A stretch of 64,000 nucleotides of DNA from a bacterium (lineage in GTDB: Bacteria > CAIWAD01). The notes under the pieces are model-generated. The model was given only the letters and a program-made list of their open reading frames with translations, was not told where the DNA came from and did no database searches. The stretch is from positions 1-64,000 of the forward strand of contig JAUXWS010000043.1 of NCBI GenBank assembly GCA_030685015.1, read 5' to 3'. Shown piece by piece: positions 32,676 through 41,250 of this stretch. Numbering within the stretch: the stretch's first letter is position 1; every line of letters starts with the position of its first letter. The position numbers were made by a program, and so were the translations under genes.

Positions 32676-33607
32676 GCCGCCTGAGCGTCAGCCTGGGCGA
32701 CCTGCGCCTGGGCAATCCCGTCTGCCTCGCCTCCGGCACCTGCGGCTTCGGACAAGAGCTGGCCGGTCTCCTGCCCATCCACGAGTTGGGCGGCCTCTTC
32801 ACCAAGGCCGTCACCCCCGAGCCGCGGGCGGGCAATGCCATGCCCCGGCTGGCGGAGACGGCCCATGGTCTGCTCAACTCCATCGGTCTGGCCAATCCGG
32901 GACTGGACGTCTTCATTTGCGACAAGCTGCCCTGGTTGCGCGCCTGCGGCACGGCCGTCTTCGTCAACGTGGCGGGGCGCACGGCGGAGGATTACCTGGC
33001 CGTCGTCGCCGGCCTGGAGGCGTTGGAGGCGGACCTGCCCGCCGCCCGGCGGCTGGCCGGCATCGAGCTGAACGTGAGCTGCCCCAACGTCAAGGAGGGC
33101 GGCATCAGTTTCGGGGCCCGTCCCGCCCCCCTCGCGGACCTGGTCGCCCGTGTGCGGCGGATCTGGAGCGGCCGCCTGCTGGTCAAGCTGACGCCCCAGG
33201 TGGCCGACGTGGGCGAGATGGCCCGCGCCGCCGCGGAGGCCGGCGCCGACGGCCTCACCCTCATCAACACCATCCCCGGCATGTCCATCGACCTGGGCAG
33301 CCGCCGGCCCCGCACCATCACCAACACAAGCGGCTACAGCGGCCCGGCCATCAAGCCCGTGGCCGTGGCCCAGGTCTGGCAGGCGGCGCGGGCCGTGCGC
33401 ATTCCGGTGGTGGGCATCGGCGGCATCGACCATGGCCGCGATGTGGTGGAGTTCATGCTGGCCGGGGCGAGCGCCGTCCAGGTGGGCACCGCCTCCTTCG
33501 CCCGGCCGCGGCGGGCCCGCGAGATCCTGTCCGAATTCGAGGCGTGGCTGGATGCCGAGGGCGTGGCCACCGCCGCGGAGTTGATCGGTGCCCTTCGGCC
33601 CTGGTAG
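32672..33607 (+). CDS. pyrD: Dihydroorotate dehydrogenase B catalytic subunit
   Basis: 311 residues from ATG 32672. A TIM barrel with NPVCLASGTCGFGQEL, LFTKAVTPEPRAGN, LLNSIGLANPG, IELNVSCPNVKEGG (the active-site Cys of class 1B enzymes), LLVKLTPQVAD, LINTIPGMSIDL, YSGPAIKPVAV and VVGIGGIDHGRD binds FMN. It forms the PyrD2K2 complex with the product of the gene before it. Its stop lies 3 nt from the stop of the opposing rlpA gene, leaving no room for a terminator. Confidence 0.95.
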   Translation: MSRLSVSLGDLRLGNPVCLASGTCGFGQELAGLLPIHELGGLFTKAVTPEPRAGNAMPRLAETAHGLLNSIGLANPGLDVFICDKLPWLRACGTAVFVNVAGRTAEDYLAVVAGLEALEADLPAARRLAGIELNVSCPNVKEGGISFGARPAPLADLVARVRRIWSGRLLVKLTPQVADVGEMARAAAEAGADGLTLINTIPGMSIDLGSRRPRTITNTSGYSGPAIKPVAVAQVWQAARAVRIPVVGIGGIDHGRDVVEFMLAGASAVQVGTASFARPRRAREILSEFEAWLDAEGVATAAELIGALRPW

Positions 33608-33610
33608 GGA

Positions 33611-34090
33611 TCAGGGCAGGGAGAGCACGCGCACCTCCACCTCGGCCGTGCCGGCCTCGAGAAAGCCCAGCCGGCGGGCCGCCTCGCGGCTCAAATCCAA
33701 TTCCCGTCCCTCCTTGAAGGGTCCGCGATCATTGACCCGCACCTCCAACTTGCGTCCGTTGGCCAGGTTCGTCACCTGCAGCCAGGTGCCGAAGGGCAGC
33801 TCGCGGTGGGCGGCGCTGACCGCGCCCAGGTTGAAGGGCTCGCCCGAGGCGGTGGGTCGGCCGTGGAACTCATCCCCGTACCAGGAGGCGCGCGTCCGCC
33901 AGACCTGCCCCGCCTGCGCCTCCACTTCGCTTGTCGGGGCCGGCGACTCCAGATGCGCCGAGCGGCCTGGACGGCGGAGGGGCTGGTCAGGCCGGGTGAA
34001 GCGGGGGGCGGCGCTGCATGAAAGGACAAGCAGAAGGCCCGCCAGACCTGGCGCCATGGCCAAGATGCGGGGGAGGGCCCGCCGGCTCAT
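33611..34090 (-). CDS. rlpA: RlpA-like septal ring lytic transglycosylase lipoprotein
   Basis: 159 residues from ATG 34090. The signal ends at a lipobox with C25 (VLSC). After a Pro/Arg linker comes the double-psi beta-barrel: ASWYGDEFHGRPTASGEPFN, AAHRELPFGTWLQVTN and VRVNDRGPF with the catalytic Asp, then LDLSREAARRLGF. RlpA proteins cut naked glycan strands at the septum. No C-terminal SPOR domain is present, so it is the short form. ATG overlaps the aldolase stop by 4 nt. Confidence 0.92.
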   Translation of the reverse strand: MSRRALPRILAMAPGLAGLLLVLSCSAAPRFTRPDQPLRRPGRSAHLESPAPTSEVEAQAGQVWRTRASWYGDEFHGRPTASGEPFNLGAVSAAHRELPFGTWLQVTNLANGRKLEVRVNDRGPFKEGRELDLSREAARRLGFLEAGTAEVEVRVLSLP

Positions 34091-34719
34091 GGCGCCGTTC
34101 CAGGCAGAAGTCGCAGGGAGCCCAGTTGCCTGGCCAGCCAGGTGAGGCGCGCCACCTGCTCCACCTGGTCCAGCAGATGGACGGCATCGCGCGCCGAGCG
34201 CGTGGAGATGGCCACGGCGCCGTGGTTGGCCAGGAGGATGACCGGCGAGCGGCCCAGCCAGGGCCGCAGCGAGGCAAAGAGCTCCGGACTGCCGGGCGGG
34301 GCGTAGGGGGCGAGTGGCACTGGTCCCCCCAGCAGCAGGTGCAGCTCCGGCACCAGCAGTGGCGCCAGTCCCTCGGCCGTGCAGGCAAAGGCCGTGGCGT
34401 GGGGCGGATGGGCGTGGACGACGGCCACCGCCTCCGGCAGGTGGCGGTAGATGCCCAGATGCAGCTCCACCTCCGTGCTGGGATTCCCACCTCCCGATGG
34501 GCGGCCCTGCTCGTCCAGCCGCAGGAAATCGCGGGCCCTCAATTCCCCCTTGCAGCAGCGGGCGGGACTGCACAGCATCAGCGATCGCGCCGGGTGGTGG
34601 GAGGTGCCGACGGGGGAGAGGCGGGCGCTCAGGTTGCCCTCATAGGCGGCCACCAGGCCCCGGGCGTGAAGCAGGCGGGCGGCCGCCTCCAGCTCCTGGC
34701 GCAGCTCGGATTCGCTCAT
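34087..34719 (-). CDS. Class II aldolase/adducin family protein
   Basis: 210 residues from ATG 34719, which overlaps the stop of the upstream gene. Zinc-binding histidines are in VVHAHPPHATAFA and LLANHGAVAI; GNPSTEVELHLGIYR holds the catalytic-type Glu; YEGNLSARLS near the N-terminus is the usual 'gNiS.R' motif. Members include L-fuculose-phosphate and L-ribulose-phosphate enzymes and methylthioribulose-1-phosphate dehydratase. No sugar genes lie nearby to fix the substrate. Confidence 0.88.
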   Translation of the reverse strand: MSESELRQELEAAARLLHARGLVAAYEGNLSARLSPVGTSHHPARSLMLCSPARCCKGELRARDFLRLDEQGRPSGGGNPSTEVELHLGIYRHLPEAVAVVHAHPPHATAFACTAEGLAPLLVPELHLLLGGPVPLAPYAPPGSPELFASLRPWLGRSPVILLANHGAVAISTRSARDAVHLLDQVEQVARLTWLARQLGSLRLLPGTAP

Positions 34720-37025
34720 GGCCGGCTCCAGGCGACCCGCAGACCGGCCACGCGTCCGGCGGCAGGCACGGTCACGACGCGGCCGACGCGTTGATCCGCC
34801 GCCCAGGTCAGCCAGGCCGCCTCCGGCGCATCCTCGTCCAGCAGGTTGCGCGCCCACAGCGTCAGACGCCAGGCGGACCAAGCCTGCCACCGGCAGGCGG
34901 CCTCGCCGTCCAGGCGCAGGGCGGCGGGCAGGCGACCGGGCCAGCCGGGAGCGTTCCCCGCGTCACGCTCCCCCTGCCAGCGCGCTGTCAGGGCCGGCTC
35001 CACCTGCCATCCTCCCCAGCACCAGGATGCTCCCGCTTCGGCCATCAGGGAGAAGGTGGGGACGCCCGGCAGCTTGTCCAGGTGGCGCAGGCGGCTGATC
35101 CACTGGCTGCTGTCCGGAACAGGTTGCCACCACAGGCCCTCCAGCCAGGTCCGCCGCCACGACCCCTGCAGCGCGCCTCTGAGCGGGGGCAGGCGCCAAT
35201 CGAGCCGCAGATCGCCGCCGGCTTCTCGGGCGTCCAGGGGACGTGTGAGCTGGCCGGGCAGCAAGGCCTGGCCACGGGCAGTCCAGAAGGGCATGGGCAG
35301 ATCCACCCAACGGCGTCCCCACAGGCCCAGCCGCAGATCCAGCGTGGAACCCGGACGCCAGGCCCACAGCCCGGCCTGGTCGACGAGCGGGGCGGGCAGA
35401 AGCCCCTCCATCTCGCCCCCCGCCACGGCGGCGATGAGCGGTCCGTCCCAGAGAGATTCCACGCTCTTGCCCGGGTCCCACCAACCCGGCACCGTGCTCA
35501 TCTGTCGGCTGCGCTGCCAATAGACCTCGAGGCGCGGCTCCCCCTCGCCCACAAGGATGGCCAGACGAGGGTCGAGGCTGAGCAGATCCTGGTTGAAGCC
35601 GATGTCCGGCACGTCGCTCAGCTGGAACAAGCCGACTCGTCGCCGCCTCAGCTCGTAATAGCGGTAGCGCAGATCCATCGCCCCCTCCAGGGCGAGGGCG
35701 GAGGACCAATGCCAGCGGTCACGCAGTCCGGTCGCCAGATTGGTTGTCTGCTCCTCGACCTGCAGCCAGGGATGGCGACCGGTGGTCAACAGGCTGTCCG
35801 CGGACATGCTGCCCGCCATGGTGCGCGCCTGTTGTTCCAACTCCAGGCCAAGCTGCAGGCGGCCGCGCACATGCCGCTGTTCCAGGGCGGCGCGCAGGCC
35901 CCAGGCTTTCCGCTCGTCCTCCCGACGAGTGGAGAAGAGGTGGCGCTGGCCGGAGGAGAGGCCGACGGCGGGCAGCAGGCGGTCCAGGACGCGGTCCAGC
36001 TCCAATCCTGCGGATTCCTGCCGACGATGGCGGACCCAGAGGAGAACCTCGCTGCGATGCTGAAAGGAAGGCACCCAGGCCGCCCGCCCGCTCCAGGACA
36101 GCTCGCGGGAGCTGAGATCCACCTGGCGCCACTCCTCGGCGGAGCACAGGGGCAGATAGAGGCCCGGCAGCGTCGTGGTGATGTCGTCCCGCCGGGACTG
36201 GGCAATGCGGAACTGCTGATTCAGCGTGAGACGGGGGGCCGCCAGCCAGCGATGTCCCAGGGCGAGGTCGTGGTGCTGGTGTTCGCGGCCACCATGGGGG
36301 ACTGGCTCCTGCGCCCGCACCGAGGCGTCCAGTGTCAGGCGATGCCAGGCGCCCAGGGATTGCCCCAGGTGCAGGCCCCCTTCCCGGCCACGGCCACCCG
36401 CCGCCTCCATCCACACGGCTTGACGGACCGTGGGCGGTTCCGGTGTCAGGTCCACGCCCTCCCGCACGCGCACGCCGAAGAAAGTGGGATGGCCCATGGC
36501 GTGGAGGCCGCCGGCGGGCGTCAGGACCCCACCCTCGACCCGGGCCGGCCAGACGCCGCCCCAGCCGTCCTCGGCGGGCAGCAGGTCGATCAGCCGCTGC
36601 CGTGGGTGGAGGAGGGGACTGTCCCCCGCCCGGTCGGGGCGGCCATCCCCGTCCAAGTCGACCCTTCCACCCGCCGTGACCGGGTGGATGAGCCGGAGGG
36701 AATCCTCGGCGAAGCCGGCGGCCAGCGTGGCCCGCGCCGCCAGTTCGATGGGGAGGAAGGCCTCACGCCGCAGCCAGAACCGCATGCGCAGCGTCTCGTG
36801 GCCAGGGGCCCTTACCAGCAGATGGCAGGGACCCATGGGCAGCCGGTCGAAGGCGTAGTTGCCATGTTCATCCGTCAGGCAGCTGTCCTGCCCAACCGCC
36901 ACCACCAGGGCGCAAGGCACGCCGCCGCCCGCGTCACGGACCTGGCCCCACAGGCGCAGGACCTCGGGGGGACTCGCATGGAGGGAGACAACACAGCTGA
37001 GCAGCGCCAGGGCGAACGTGTGCAT
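34716..37025 (-). CDS. TonB-dependent-receptor-like outer-membrane protein with carboxypeptidase-like domain
   Basis: 769 residues from ATG 37025 (signal MHTFALALLSCVVSLHA). Residues about 20-95 form a CarboxypepD_reg-like domain: LWGQVRDAGGGVPCALVVAVG, TDEHGNYAFDRLPMGPCHLLV. A plug-like region with RLIDLLPAEDGWGG and GGLHAMGHPTFFGVRVREG follows, then a long barrel of alternating strands ending in WARNLLDED..GRVVTV..VAGLRVAWSRP. The final residue is not aromatic, unlike most barrels. The substrate is unknown. A GTG at 37058 in the same frame is the alternative start; the ATG has a -7-like box 3 nt upstream. It forms an operon with the aldolase and rlpA. Confidence 0.8.
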   Translation of the reverse strand: MHTFALALLSCVVSLHASPPEVLRLWGQVRDAGGGVPCALVVAVGQDSCLTDEHGNYAFDRLPMGPCHLLVRAPGHETLRMRFWLRREAFLPIELAARATLAAGFAEDSLRLIHPVTAGGRVDLDGDGRPDRAGDSPLLHPRQRLIDLLPAEDGWGGVWPARVEGGVLTPAGGLHAMGHPTFFGVRVREGVDLTPEPPTVRQAVWMEAAGGRGREGGLHLGQSLGAWHRLTLDASVRAQEPVPHGGREHQHHDLALGHRWLAAPRLTLNQQFRIAQSRRDDITTTLPGLYLPLCSAEEWRQVDLSSRELSWSGRAAWVPSFQHRSEVLLWVRHRRQESAGLELDRVLDRLLPAVGLSSGQRHLFSTRREDERKAWGLRAALEQRHVRGRLQLGLELEQQARTMAGSMSADSLLTTGRHPWLQVEEQTTNLATGLRDRWHWSSALALEGAMDLRYRYYELRRRRVGLFQLSDVPDIGFNQDLLSLDPRLAILVGEGEPRLEVYWQRSRQMSTVPGWWDPGKSVESLWDGPLIAAVAGGEMEGLLPAPLVDQAGLWAWRPGSTLDLRLGLWGRRWVDLPMPFWTARGQALLPGQLTRPLDAREAGGDLRLDWRLPPLRGALQGSWRRTWLEGLWWQPVPDSSQWISRLRHLDKLPGVPTFSLMAEAGASWCWGGWQVEPALTARWQGERDAGNAPGWPGRLPAALRLDGEAACRWQAWSAWRLTLWARNLLDEDAPEAAWLTWAADQRVGRVVTVPAAGRVAGLRVAWSRP

Positions 37026-37083
37026 GCGACAATATAACGCTGACTGTCGCCGGGTCACGGCCTTGGGCAGTGTGCTAAGTTGG
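37026..37083. promoter_or_regulatory. Divergent promoter region with two back-to-back -7-like boxes
   Basis: Only 62 bp separate two divergent starts. On the minus strand TATATTGT is followed by CGC and then ATG 37025; on the plus strand TAAGTTGG (37076-37083) is followed by CGCC and then ATG 37088. Both resemble TAnnTTnG -7 elements placed so that transcription begins at the ATG. Neither has a clear TTG 20 nt upstream, nor a Shine-Dalgarno. Confidence 0.35.
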
Positions 37084-37087
37084 CGCC

Positions 37088-37867
37088 ATGACTCAACCGC
37101 CCGTCAAACCCCTGGCCCTCATCCTGGGAGCCGGCAGCGGCGCCGGCGGGGCGCTGGCCCTGGTCTTGGCCGGACGAGGCTGTGATTTGCTTCTGGTCGA
37201 CCCCTCGGGCAACAGACTGGTCGCGCTGCACTCCGAGTGCAGGGCGGCCGGGGCCTGTGCCAGCCTCTTCCAGGGCGATCTTGCCCGCCGGGAGGACAGA
37301 AGCGATCTGCTCACCTTCATCCGCCTGGCCGACGCCAAGCCGGACATCATCGTCTTCATCGCCGGTGGCTCTCTGCGGGATCCGGGATTGGCGGCGCCCC
37401 TTGCCCAGGTCCGCCGTCTGGAGGAGGGCGGCCTGCGCGCCCTGGATGAGCTGCTGCGCGACGCCCTGCTGCCGGCCATGCTGCGGGAGGGCAACGGCTA
37501 CCTGCTGGTGCTGGCCCCGGCATCCCACCTTCATCCCACGGCCGGAGCAGTGGCGGGTTCGGCCCAGGGAGGCGGCCTGCGCAACTATCTGGCCGCCCTG
37601 CGCCAGGGACTGCGGGCCAAGGGATTGGGGGTCACCCTGTGCGCCTGCGCCGGCCGCTTCGAAGCCTCATTGTGCCCCGGCGGCCAACGACCCGCCCCCG
37701 CGCCGGTCCACCGCGTGGTGCGGGCACTTTTTGCGCGACAGGAGGTCGTGGGGATGCCGGCCTGGGGTGGCGTCGCCCTGCGCATGGCCGGCTGGCCCCT
37801 GGCCTGGGCCGGTTCCTGGCTGGTCAAGCGGGAGCATGGCGATCAGGTGGAGCCGCCATCGCCTTGA
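37088..37867 (+). CDS. SDR-fold protein with degenerate active site
   Basis: 259 residues. [21 protein letters not shown] is the dinucleotide-binding loop (G14, G18, G20; quoted in part), DLLLVD, ASLFQGDLAR and PDIIVFIAGG follow the short-chain dehydrogenase pattern. The catalytic Ser region is LVLAPASHLHP, but the YxxxK motif is missing: the expected stretch reads AVAGSAQGGGLRNYLAALR. It may bind a nucleotide without redox activity. A hydrophobic segment near the C-terminus (WGGVALRMAGWPLAWAGSWL, about 227-246) resembles the tail of SDR-type acyl reductases. The ATG seems leaderless. Confidence 0.75.
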   Translation: MTQPPVKPLALILGAGSGAGGALALVLAGRGCDLLLVDPSGNRLVALHSECRAAGACASLFQGDLARREDRSDLLTFIRLADAKPDIIVFIAGGSLRDPGLAAPLAQVRRLEEGGLRALDELLRDALLPAMLREGNGYLLVLAPASHLHPTAGAVAGSAQGGGLRNYLAALRQGLRAKGLGVTLCACAGRFEASLCPGGQRPAPAPVHRVVRALFARQEVVGMPAWGGVALRMAGWPLAWAGSWLVKREHGDQVEPPSP

Positions 37868-37910
37868 AGGGGCCCCACCCGCACCCATCCAAGCTCAAAG
37901 CAGGCACAAG

Positions 37911-37936
37911 AAAAAGGGTTCGCCCTCGGCGAACCC
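37911..37936 (-). terminator. Intrinsic terminator after tRNA-Phe
   Basis: Read on the minus strand, GGGTTCGC and GCGAACCC (37916-37936) form an 8-9 bp stem followed by TTTTTCTTG. It begins 11 nt after the tRNA 3' end. The tail equals that of the tRNA-Ala terminator at 11239. Confidence 0.88.
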
Positions 37937-37947
37937 AGCGGTGTCCA

Positions 37948-38020
<73 letters not shown>

Positions 38021-38035
38021 AGCAAAATCAGGCCA

Positions 38036-38066
38036 AGAAAGTAGCGCCCGCCTCCTCCAATGTCAA
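38036..38066 (-). promoter_or_regulatory. Predicted promoter of tRNA-Phe
   Basis: On the minus strand TTG (38064-38066), 20 nt, then TACTTTCT (38036-38043). Start near 38031 would leave a leader of about 11 nt before the tRNA. The -7 box matches TAnnTT but not the final TG. Confidence 0.5.
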
Positions 38067-38090
38067 GGTCGACCCCGCTTCACGCCACGA

Positions 38091-38771
38091 TCAATCCAGG
38101 GGGGCACGGCGGAAGCCGATCCGGTCGAAGGGATTGACCAGACTGGTGAGGATGTTCAACCAGTGGGAGTTGATCCGCTTCAGATAGCGGACATAGAGGG
38201 CCAGCGCCACCTGGGTGAAGGGGGGCAGGTCCACCGGCTGCCGGCCGGACACCAGGATGTTGGTGATGCGGTCACAGGCCGGGTTGACCCAGTTGAGGTC
38301 CGCGATGAGGGTGGCGGCCGCCTTCTCGTCATTCTGCTGGAAGCACTGGCGCCCCTGCGGCAGCAGACGCTCAATCACCTGCTCCTCGATGCGGCACAGC
38401 TCCGTCTCGAACTCCCCGGCTTGCAGGCGCGGCTCGTGCTCCCGCGCCAGCTCAACGATGTTCTTGGCATAGTCGCCCACCCGCTCCACGTCGATGATGA
38501 TGCTGATCAGGACGAGGGCCGGATAGACTTCCTCATTGCCCATCACCGTCAAGTGGGTGAAGACCTTGCGCCGCACCTCCGATTCGTAGCGGTTCACCAC
38601 CTGGTCCATCTTGCTGATGTCAAGCTCCGCCGGGGCGTGCTCCGTCTCGCGCAGGGCCTGCCGCGCGACCCGGACCATCGTCTCGGCCTGGAGCAGCATG
38701 GTGTGGGTGTCCTTGAGGGCCTGATCGAGCAGGCTTTCCTTGTTGAAGAGGGACAGGAAGCCCTTCAGCAT
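38091..38771 (-). CDS. PhoU-like domain protein
   Basis: 226 residues, all helical. ESLLDQALKDTHTMLLQAETM, MDQVVNRYESEVRRKVFTHL and ISIIIDVERVGDYAKNIVEL match the E/D-x3-R-x-xD metal-binding helices of PhoU. Such proteins linked to Na/Pi symporters regulate phosphate uptake. It begins 10 nt after the symporter stop and is almost certainly co-transcribed with it. It is a single PhoU-type unit with a non-PhoU C-terminal stretch (YLKRINSHWLNILTSLVNPF). Confidence 0.85.
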   Translation of the reverse strand: MLKGFLSLFNKESLLDQALKDTHTMLLQAETMVRVARQALRETEHAPAELDISKMDQVVNRYESEVRRKVFTHLTVMGNEEVYPALVLISIIIDVERVGDYAKNIVELAREHEPRLQAGEFETELCRIEEQVIERLLPQGRQCFQQNDEKAAATLIADLNWVNPACDRITNILVSGRQPVDLPPFTQVALALYVRYLKRINSHWLNILTSLVNPFDRIGFRRAPLD

Positions 38772-38781
38772 GGGGGATCTC

Positions 38782-39909
38782 CTATTTCAGCAGAAAAATC
38801 AAGCCAAGGGGCACGACGAAAAAGGCCATCAGGACGTAGAGCATGGGGATCAATCGGCTGCGCAGGGCCAGTTCGGCCATGCCCGAGGCCAGGCCGATGG
38901 GCAGGCGACTAAGGGGGAGGAAGAGGGCCGTCCCCGCCGCGTTGAACAAGGTGTGGACCATGGCAATGGCCACGGCCGCCGGGTTCTGGGTGGAGAGGGC
39001 GGCCAGCATGGCCGTGATGGTCGTGCCGAGGTTGGCCCCCAGGGTGTAGGGGAAGATTTGCTTGAGGGATAGCAGCCCGGCCCCTGCGAAGGGGACGATG
39101 AGGCTGGTGGAAACGCTGCTGGACTGCACCGCGATGGTGAGCAGGACGCCGATCAGCAGGGAGCGGATGGAGGAGCGGAAGATGCTGGCCTCGAACCAGT
39201 TCTCCGCCCGGGACAGGGCCACGCCCTTCAAGACCCGCGTCAGCATGACAATGGCCAGGAAGAGCAGGGTGAAGGCGCACAACAGGGAACACCAGGCATG
39301 CAGGTGCCAGGGCCCGTCCGTCGGCAGCACCTTGGTGAGCTGGGTGATGACACCTCTGGCCAGCGGTTCAACCAGAGCCTTGAGCGGACTCAGCACCTCC
39401 ATGCCATGAACGTCGGCGACCAGGCCGGCCAGCCATTGCCCGGCATTGTGGAAGAAGCCCGTGAAGTACTCCAAGGGGAAAAAGACCAGGACGCAGAGCA
39501 CGTTGAAGAAATCATGGACAATGGAGGCGGAGAAGGCGCGACGGAACTCGGAACTGCGGTTGATGTGGGCCATGGAGACCAGGGTGTTGGTCACCGAGGT
39601 GCCAATGTTGGCTCCCATCATGATGGGAACAGCCAGTTCCAGCTGCAGGGACCCTGAGGCCACCATGGCCACGACCATGGACGTGGTGGCGCTGGAACTC
39701 TGCATAAGACTGGTGGCCAGAATTCCGATGAACAAGGCGACGAGGGGGTTGGATGTGTAGTTCAGCAAGAGGCGGGGCAAATCCTGCCCGAACAGCTTGA
39801 AGGATTGGGACATCCATTCGATGGCAAGAAAGAACAGGATGAGCAGGACGACCAACAGGACCATGCTGAGCCACAGGGACCGGCCCGGTGGCGTCTGGGA
39901 TGGGTTCAT
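38782..39909 (-). CDS. Na+/phosphate symporter family protein
   Basis: 375 residues from ATG 39909 (AGGAG 10 nt upstream). The family repeat QSSSATTSMVVAMVASG in the first half and QSSSVSTSLIVPFAGAG in the second are the paired Na/Pi-cotransporter motifs, each followed by GANIGTSVTNT and GANLGTTITAM. About nine membrane helices. It takes up phosphate with sodium and is paired with a PhoU-like gene. The frame stays open far upstream (to 40227), but that part is not protein-like for this family, so the short start is preferred. TACCTTGT at 39946-39953 may be its -7 box. Confidence 0.9.
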   Translation of the reverse strand: MNPSQTPPGRSLWLSMVLLVVLLILFFLAIEWMSQSFKLFGQDLPRLLLNYTSNPLVALFIGILATSLMQSSSATTSMVVAMVASGSLQLELAVPIMMGANIGTSVTNTLVSMAHINRSSEFRRAFSASIVHDFFNVLCVLVFFPLEYFTGFFHNAGQWLAGLVADVHGMEVLSPLKALVEPLARGVITQLTKVLPTDGPWHLHAWCSLLCAFTLLFLAIVMLTRVLKGVALSRAENWFEASIFRSSIRSLLIGVLLTIAVQSSSVSTSLIVPFAGAGLLSLKQIFPYTLGANLGTTITAMLAALSTQNPAAVAIAMVHTLFNAAGTALFLPLSRLPIGLASGMAELALRSRLIPMLYVLMAFFVVPLGLIFLLK

Positions 39910-40288
39910 GCCGCGTTGGCTCCTGGCAACTGCAGAGTCTGTGGCACAAGGTATGGAAGTGGCAGGGTTAAAGATCATCCGGCGACTTCCCGGCAGCATG
40001 TCGGTCATGACCACGCCAAAATCCTGCCCGACACGTTGCAGAGGCAAGTCGTTGATTGTGAACGGGAACAGACTTCCTTGTTGAAGCAGGTCTGGAAATT
40101 CATGGGCGATGTCCGGGCACTTTGGCGGCAGGCACTGGATCCGCATCAGGCACGCATCGGAGGGCGAGCCTGGCCTGGCTGGGGCTGTAGCCTCAGATAA
40201 GTTTACATAATACATCTTATCCGACATTCATATGGTTGGAATCCGACCTCGTCCGCCCGCCGCGGCGTGGCCGATCCACCACCTGTGA
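39910..40288. other. 379-bp intergenic region upstream of the Na/Pi symporter gene
   Basis: No gene is supported. On the minus strand TACCTTGT (rc of 39946-39953) is a -7-like box 37 nt before the ATG, without a TTG at 20 nt. An AT-rich patch at 40196-40221 holds GATAAG-N14-CTTATC, an inverted repeat that could be an operator. I did not see a convincing Pho box. The long in-frame extension of the symporter here has no recognisable domain. Confidence 0.5.
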
Positions 40289-41239
40289 TCAGGGCTGTCC
40301 GTCCATGGACTTCAGATAGATGTCCCACTGCTGCGATTGCCGCCCGGCAAAGGCAAGGCGTCGACCATCGGGCGACCACGCGGGCAGTTGATCGGCTTCA
40401 CGCCCCTCTGGACCAAGGGGCAACCACTGGTTTGATTGGGGCGGGCGCACCAGGATGAGGCCGTCCCGCTCCACCGTGATCTCGCTCACCGCCCAGCCGG
40501 CGACGGCATGCCAGTCAGGCTGGCCCAGGATGCGCAGCGAGTCGACCATCAGCACGGATGGATCCTGGTTCTCCAGCCAGCCCAACTGATGGTTGCCCAT
40601 GCGCAGCGCCAGGCCTTGGCTGGTGGGCAGCGGGCTGCTGTAGATGCCGGCCCCGGTCAATTGGACCAGATTGTCGCTTTCAAGATCAAAGCGGAAAACG
40701 GCAGTCCTCCGCTCGGCGTCCCCCAGGTCCCGCCGCTCATCAACCCGGTCGGAGACGAAATAGATGGACTTTCCATCGGGGCTGAAGCGGGGGTGCCAGT
40801 CGTCCGCGCCGCTGGCGGCGACAATTCGCCGCTGGCGGCCATCCGCCGCCATGACCAGGATGTCCCGGGGGGGCGAGGCGTCCAGGCTGGGGGCATGGAC
40901 GGTGCAGACGATCCACCGCCCGTCGGGCGACCAGCTGGGATCCTCTTCCGCCTCGGGCGTGTCGGTCAAGCGGGTGGGACGGCCGTCGGAGACCTGCATG
41001 GTGTACAATTCCCAGTTGCCATCGCCGTTGTTCTGATACACCAGCTGCAGGCCGTCCGGGGAAAAACTGGGTGCGGTCTGGTCGGCAGAGGAATCGGTCA
41101 ACCGCCGGGCCGGCGCCTCCAGCCAGGCCGGCTGGTCGATCCTCTTCGCTCCACCACTCCGCGGTCCCGCGCAGTGGGTATGCAGAAGGCAGACTGCGCC
41201 GCAGAGTCCGGCCGTGAGCAAGGCATGGACGTTCTTCAT
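40289..41239 (-). CDS. TolB-like (PD40 repeat) beta-propeller protein, exported
   Basis: 316 residues with an N-terminal signal (ALLTAGLCGAVCLLH). Repeats of the SFSPDG/SWSPDG/RFSPDG/AWSPDGRRLAFAG type occur four times: APSFSPDGLQLVYQN, DPSWSPDGRWIVCTV, HPRFSPDGKSIYFVSD and PAWSPDGRRLAFAG, the PD40 motif of TolB-like propellers. Cysteines near the signal do not form a canonical lipobox. TolB in Proteobacteria works with Pal; here no tol or pal gene lies nearby, so only the fold is supported. It is the last gene of the four-gene envelope cassette. Confidence 0.85.
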   Translation of the reverse strand: MKNVHALLTAGLCGAVCLLHTHCAGPRSGGAKRIDQPAWLEAPARRLTDSSADQTAPSFSPDGLQLVYQNNGDGNWELYTMQVSDGRPTRLTDTPEAEEDPSWSPDGRWIVCTVHAPSLDASPPRDILVMAADGRQRRIVAASGADDWHPRFSPDGKSIYFVSDRVDERRDLGDAERRTAVFRFDLESDNLVQLTGAGIYSSPLPTSQGLALRMGNHQLGWLENQDPSVLMVDSLRILGQPDWHAVAGWAVSEITVERDGLILVRPPQSNQWLPLGPEGREADQLPAWSPDGRRLAFAGRQSQQWDIYLKSMDGQP

Positions 41240-41250
41240 GATCTGCCGCC

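Noticed and set aside
34314-37037. Open frame of about 900 codons opposite the receptor-like gene
   Set aside because: No recognisable domain; Pro/Gln/Gly/Arg-rich shadow translation. The minus-strand frame has a signal peptide and domain order.
39910-40227. N-terminal extension of the Na/Pi symporter frame by 106 codons
   Set aside because: The extension has no resemblance to the family, which starts just before the first membrane helix; ATG 39909 has AGGAG upstream.
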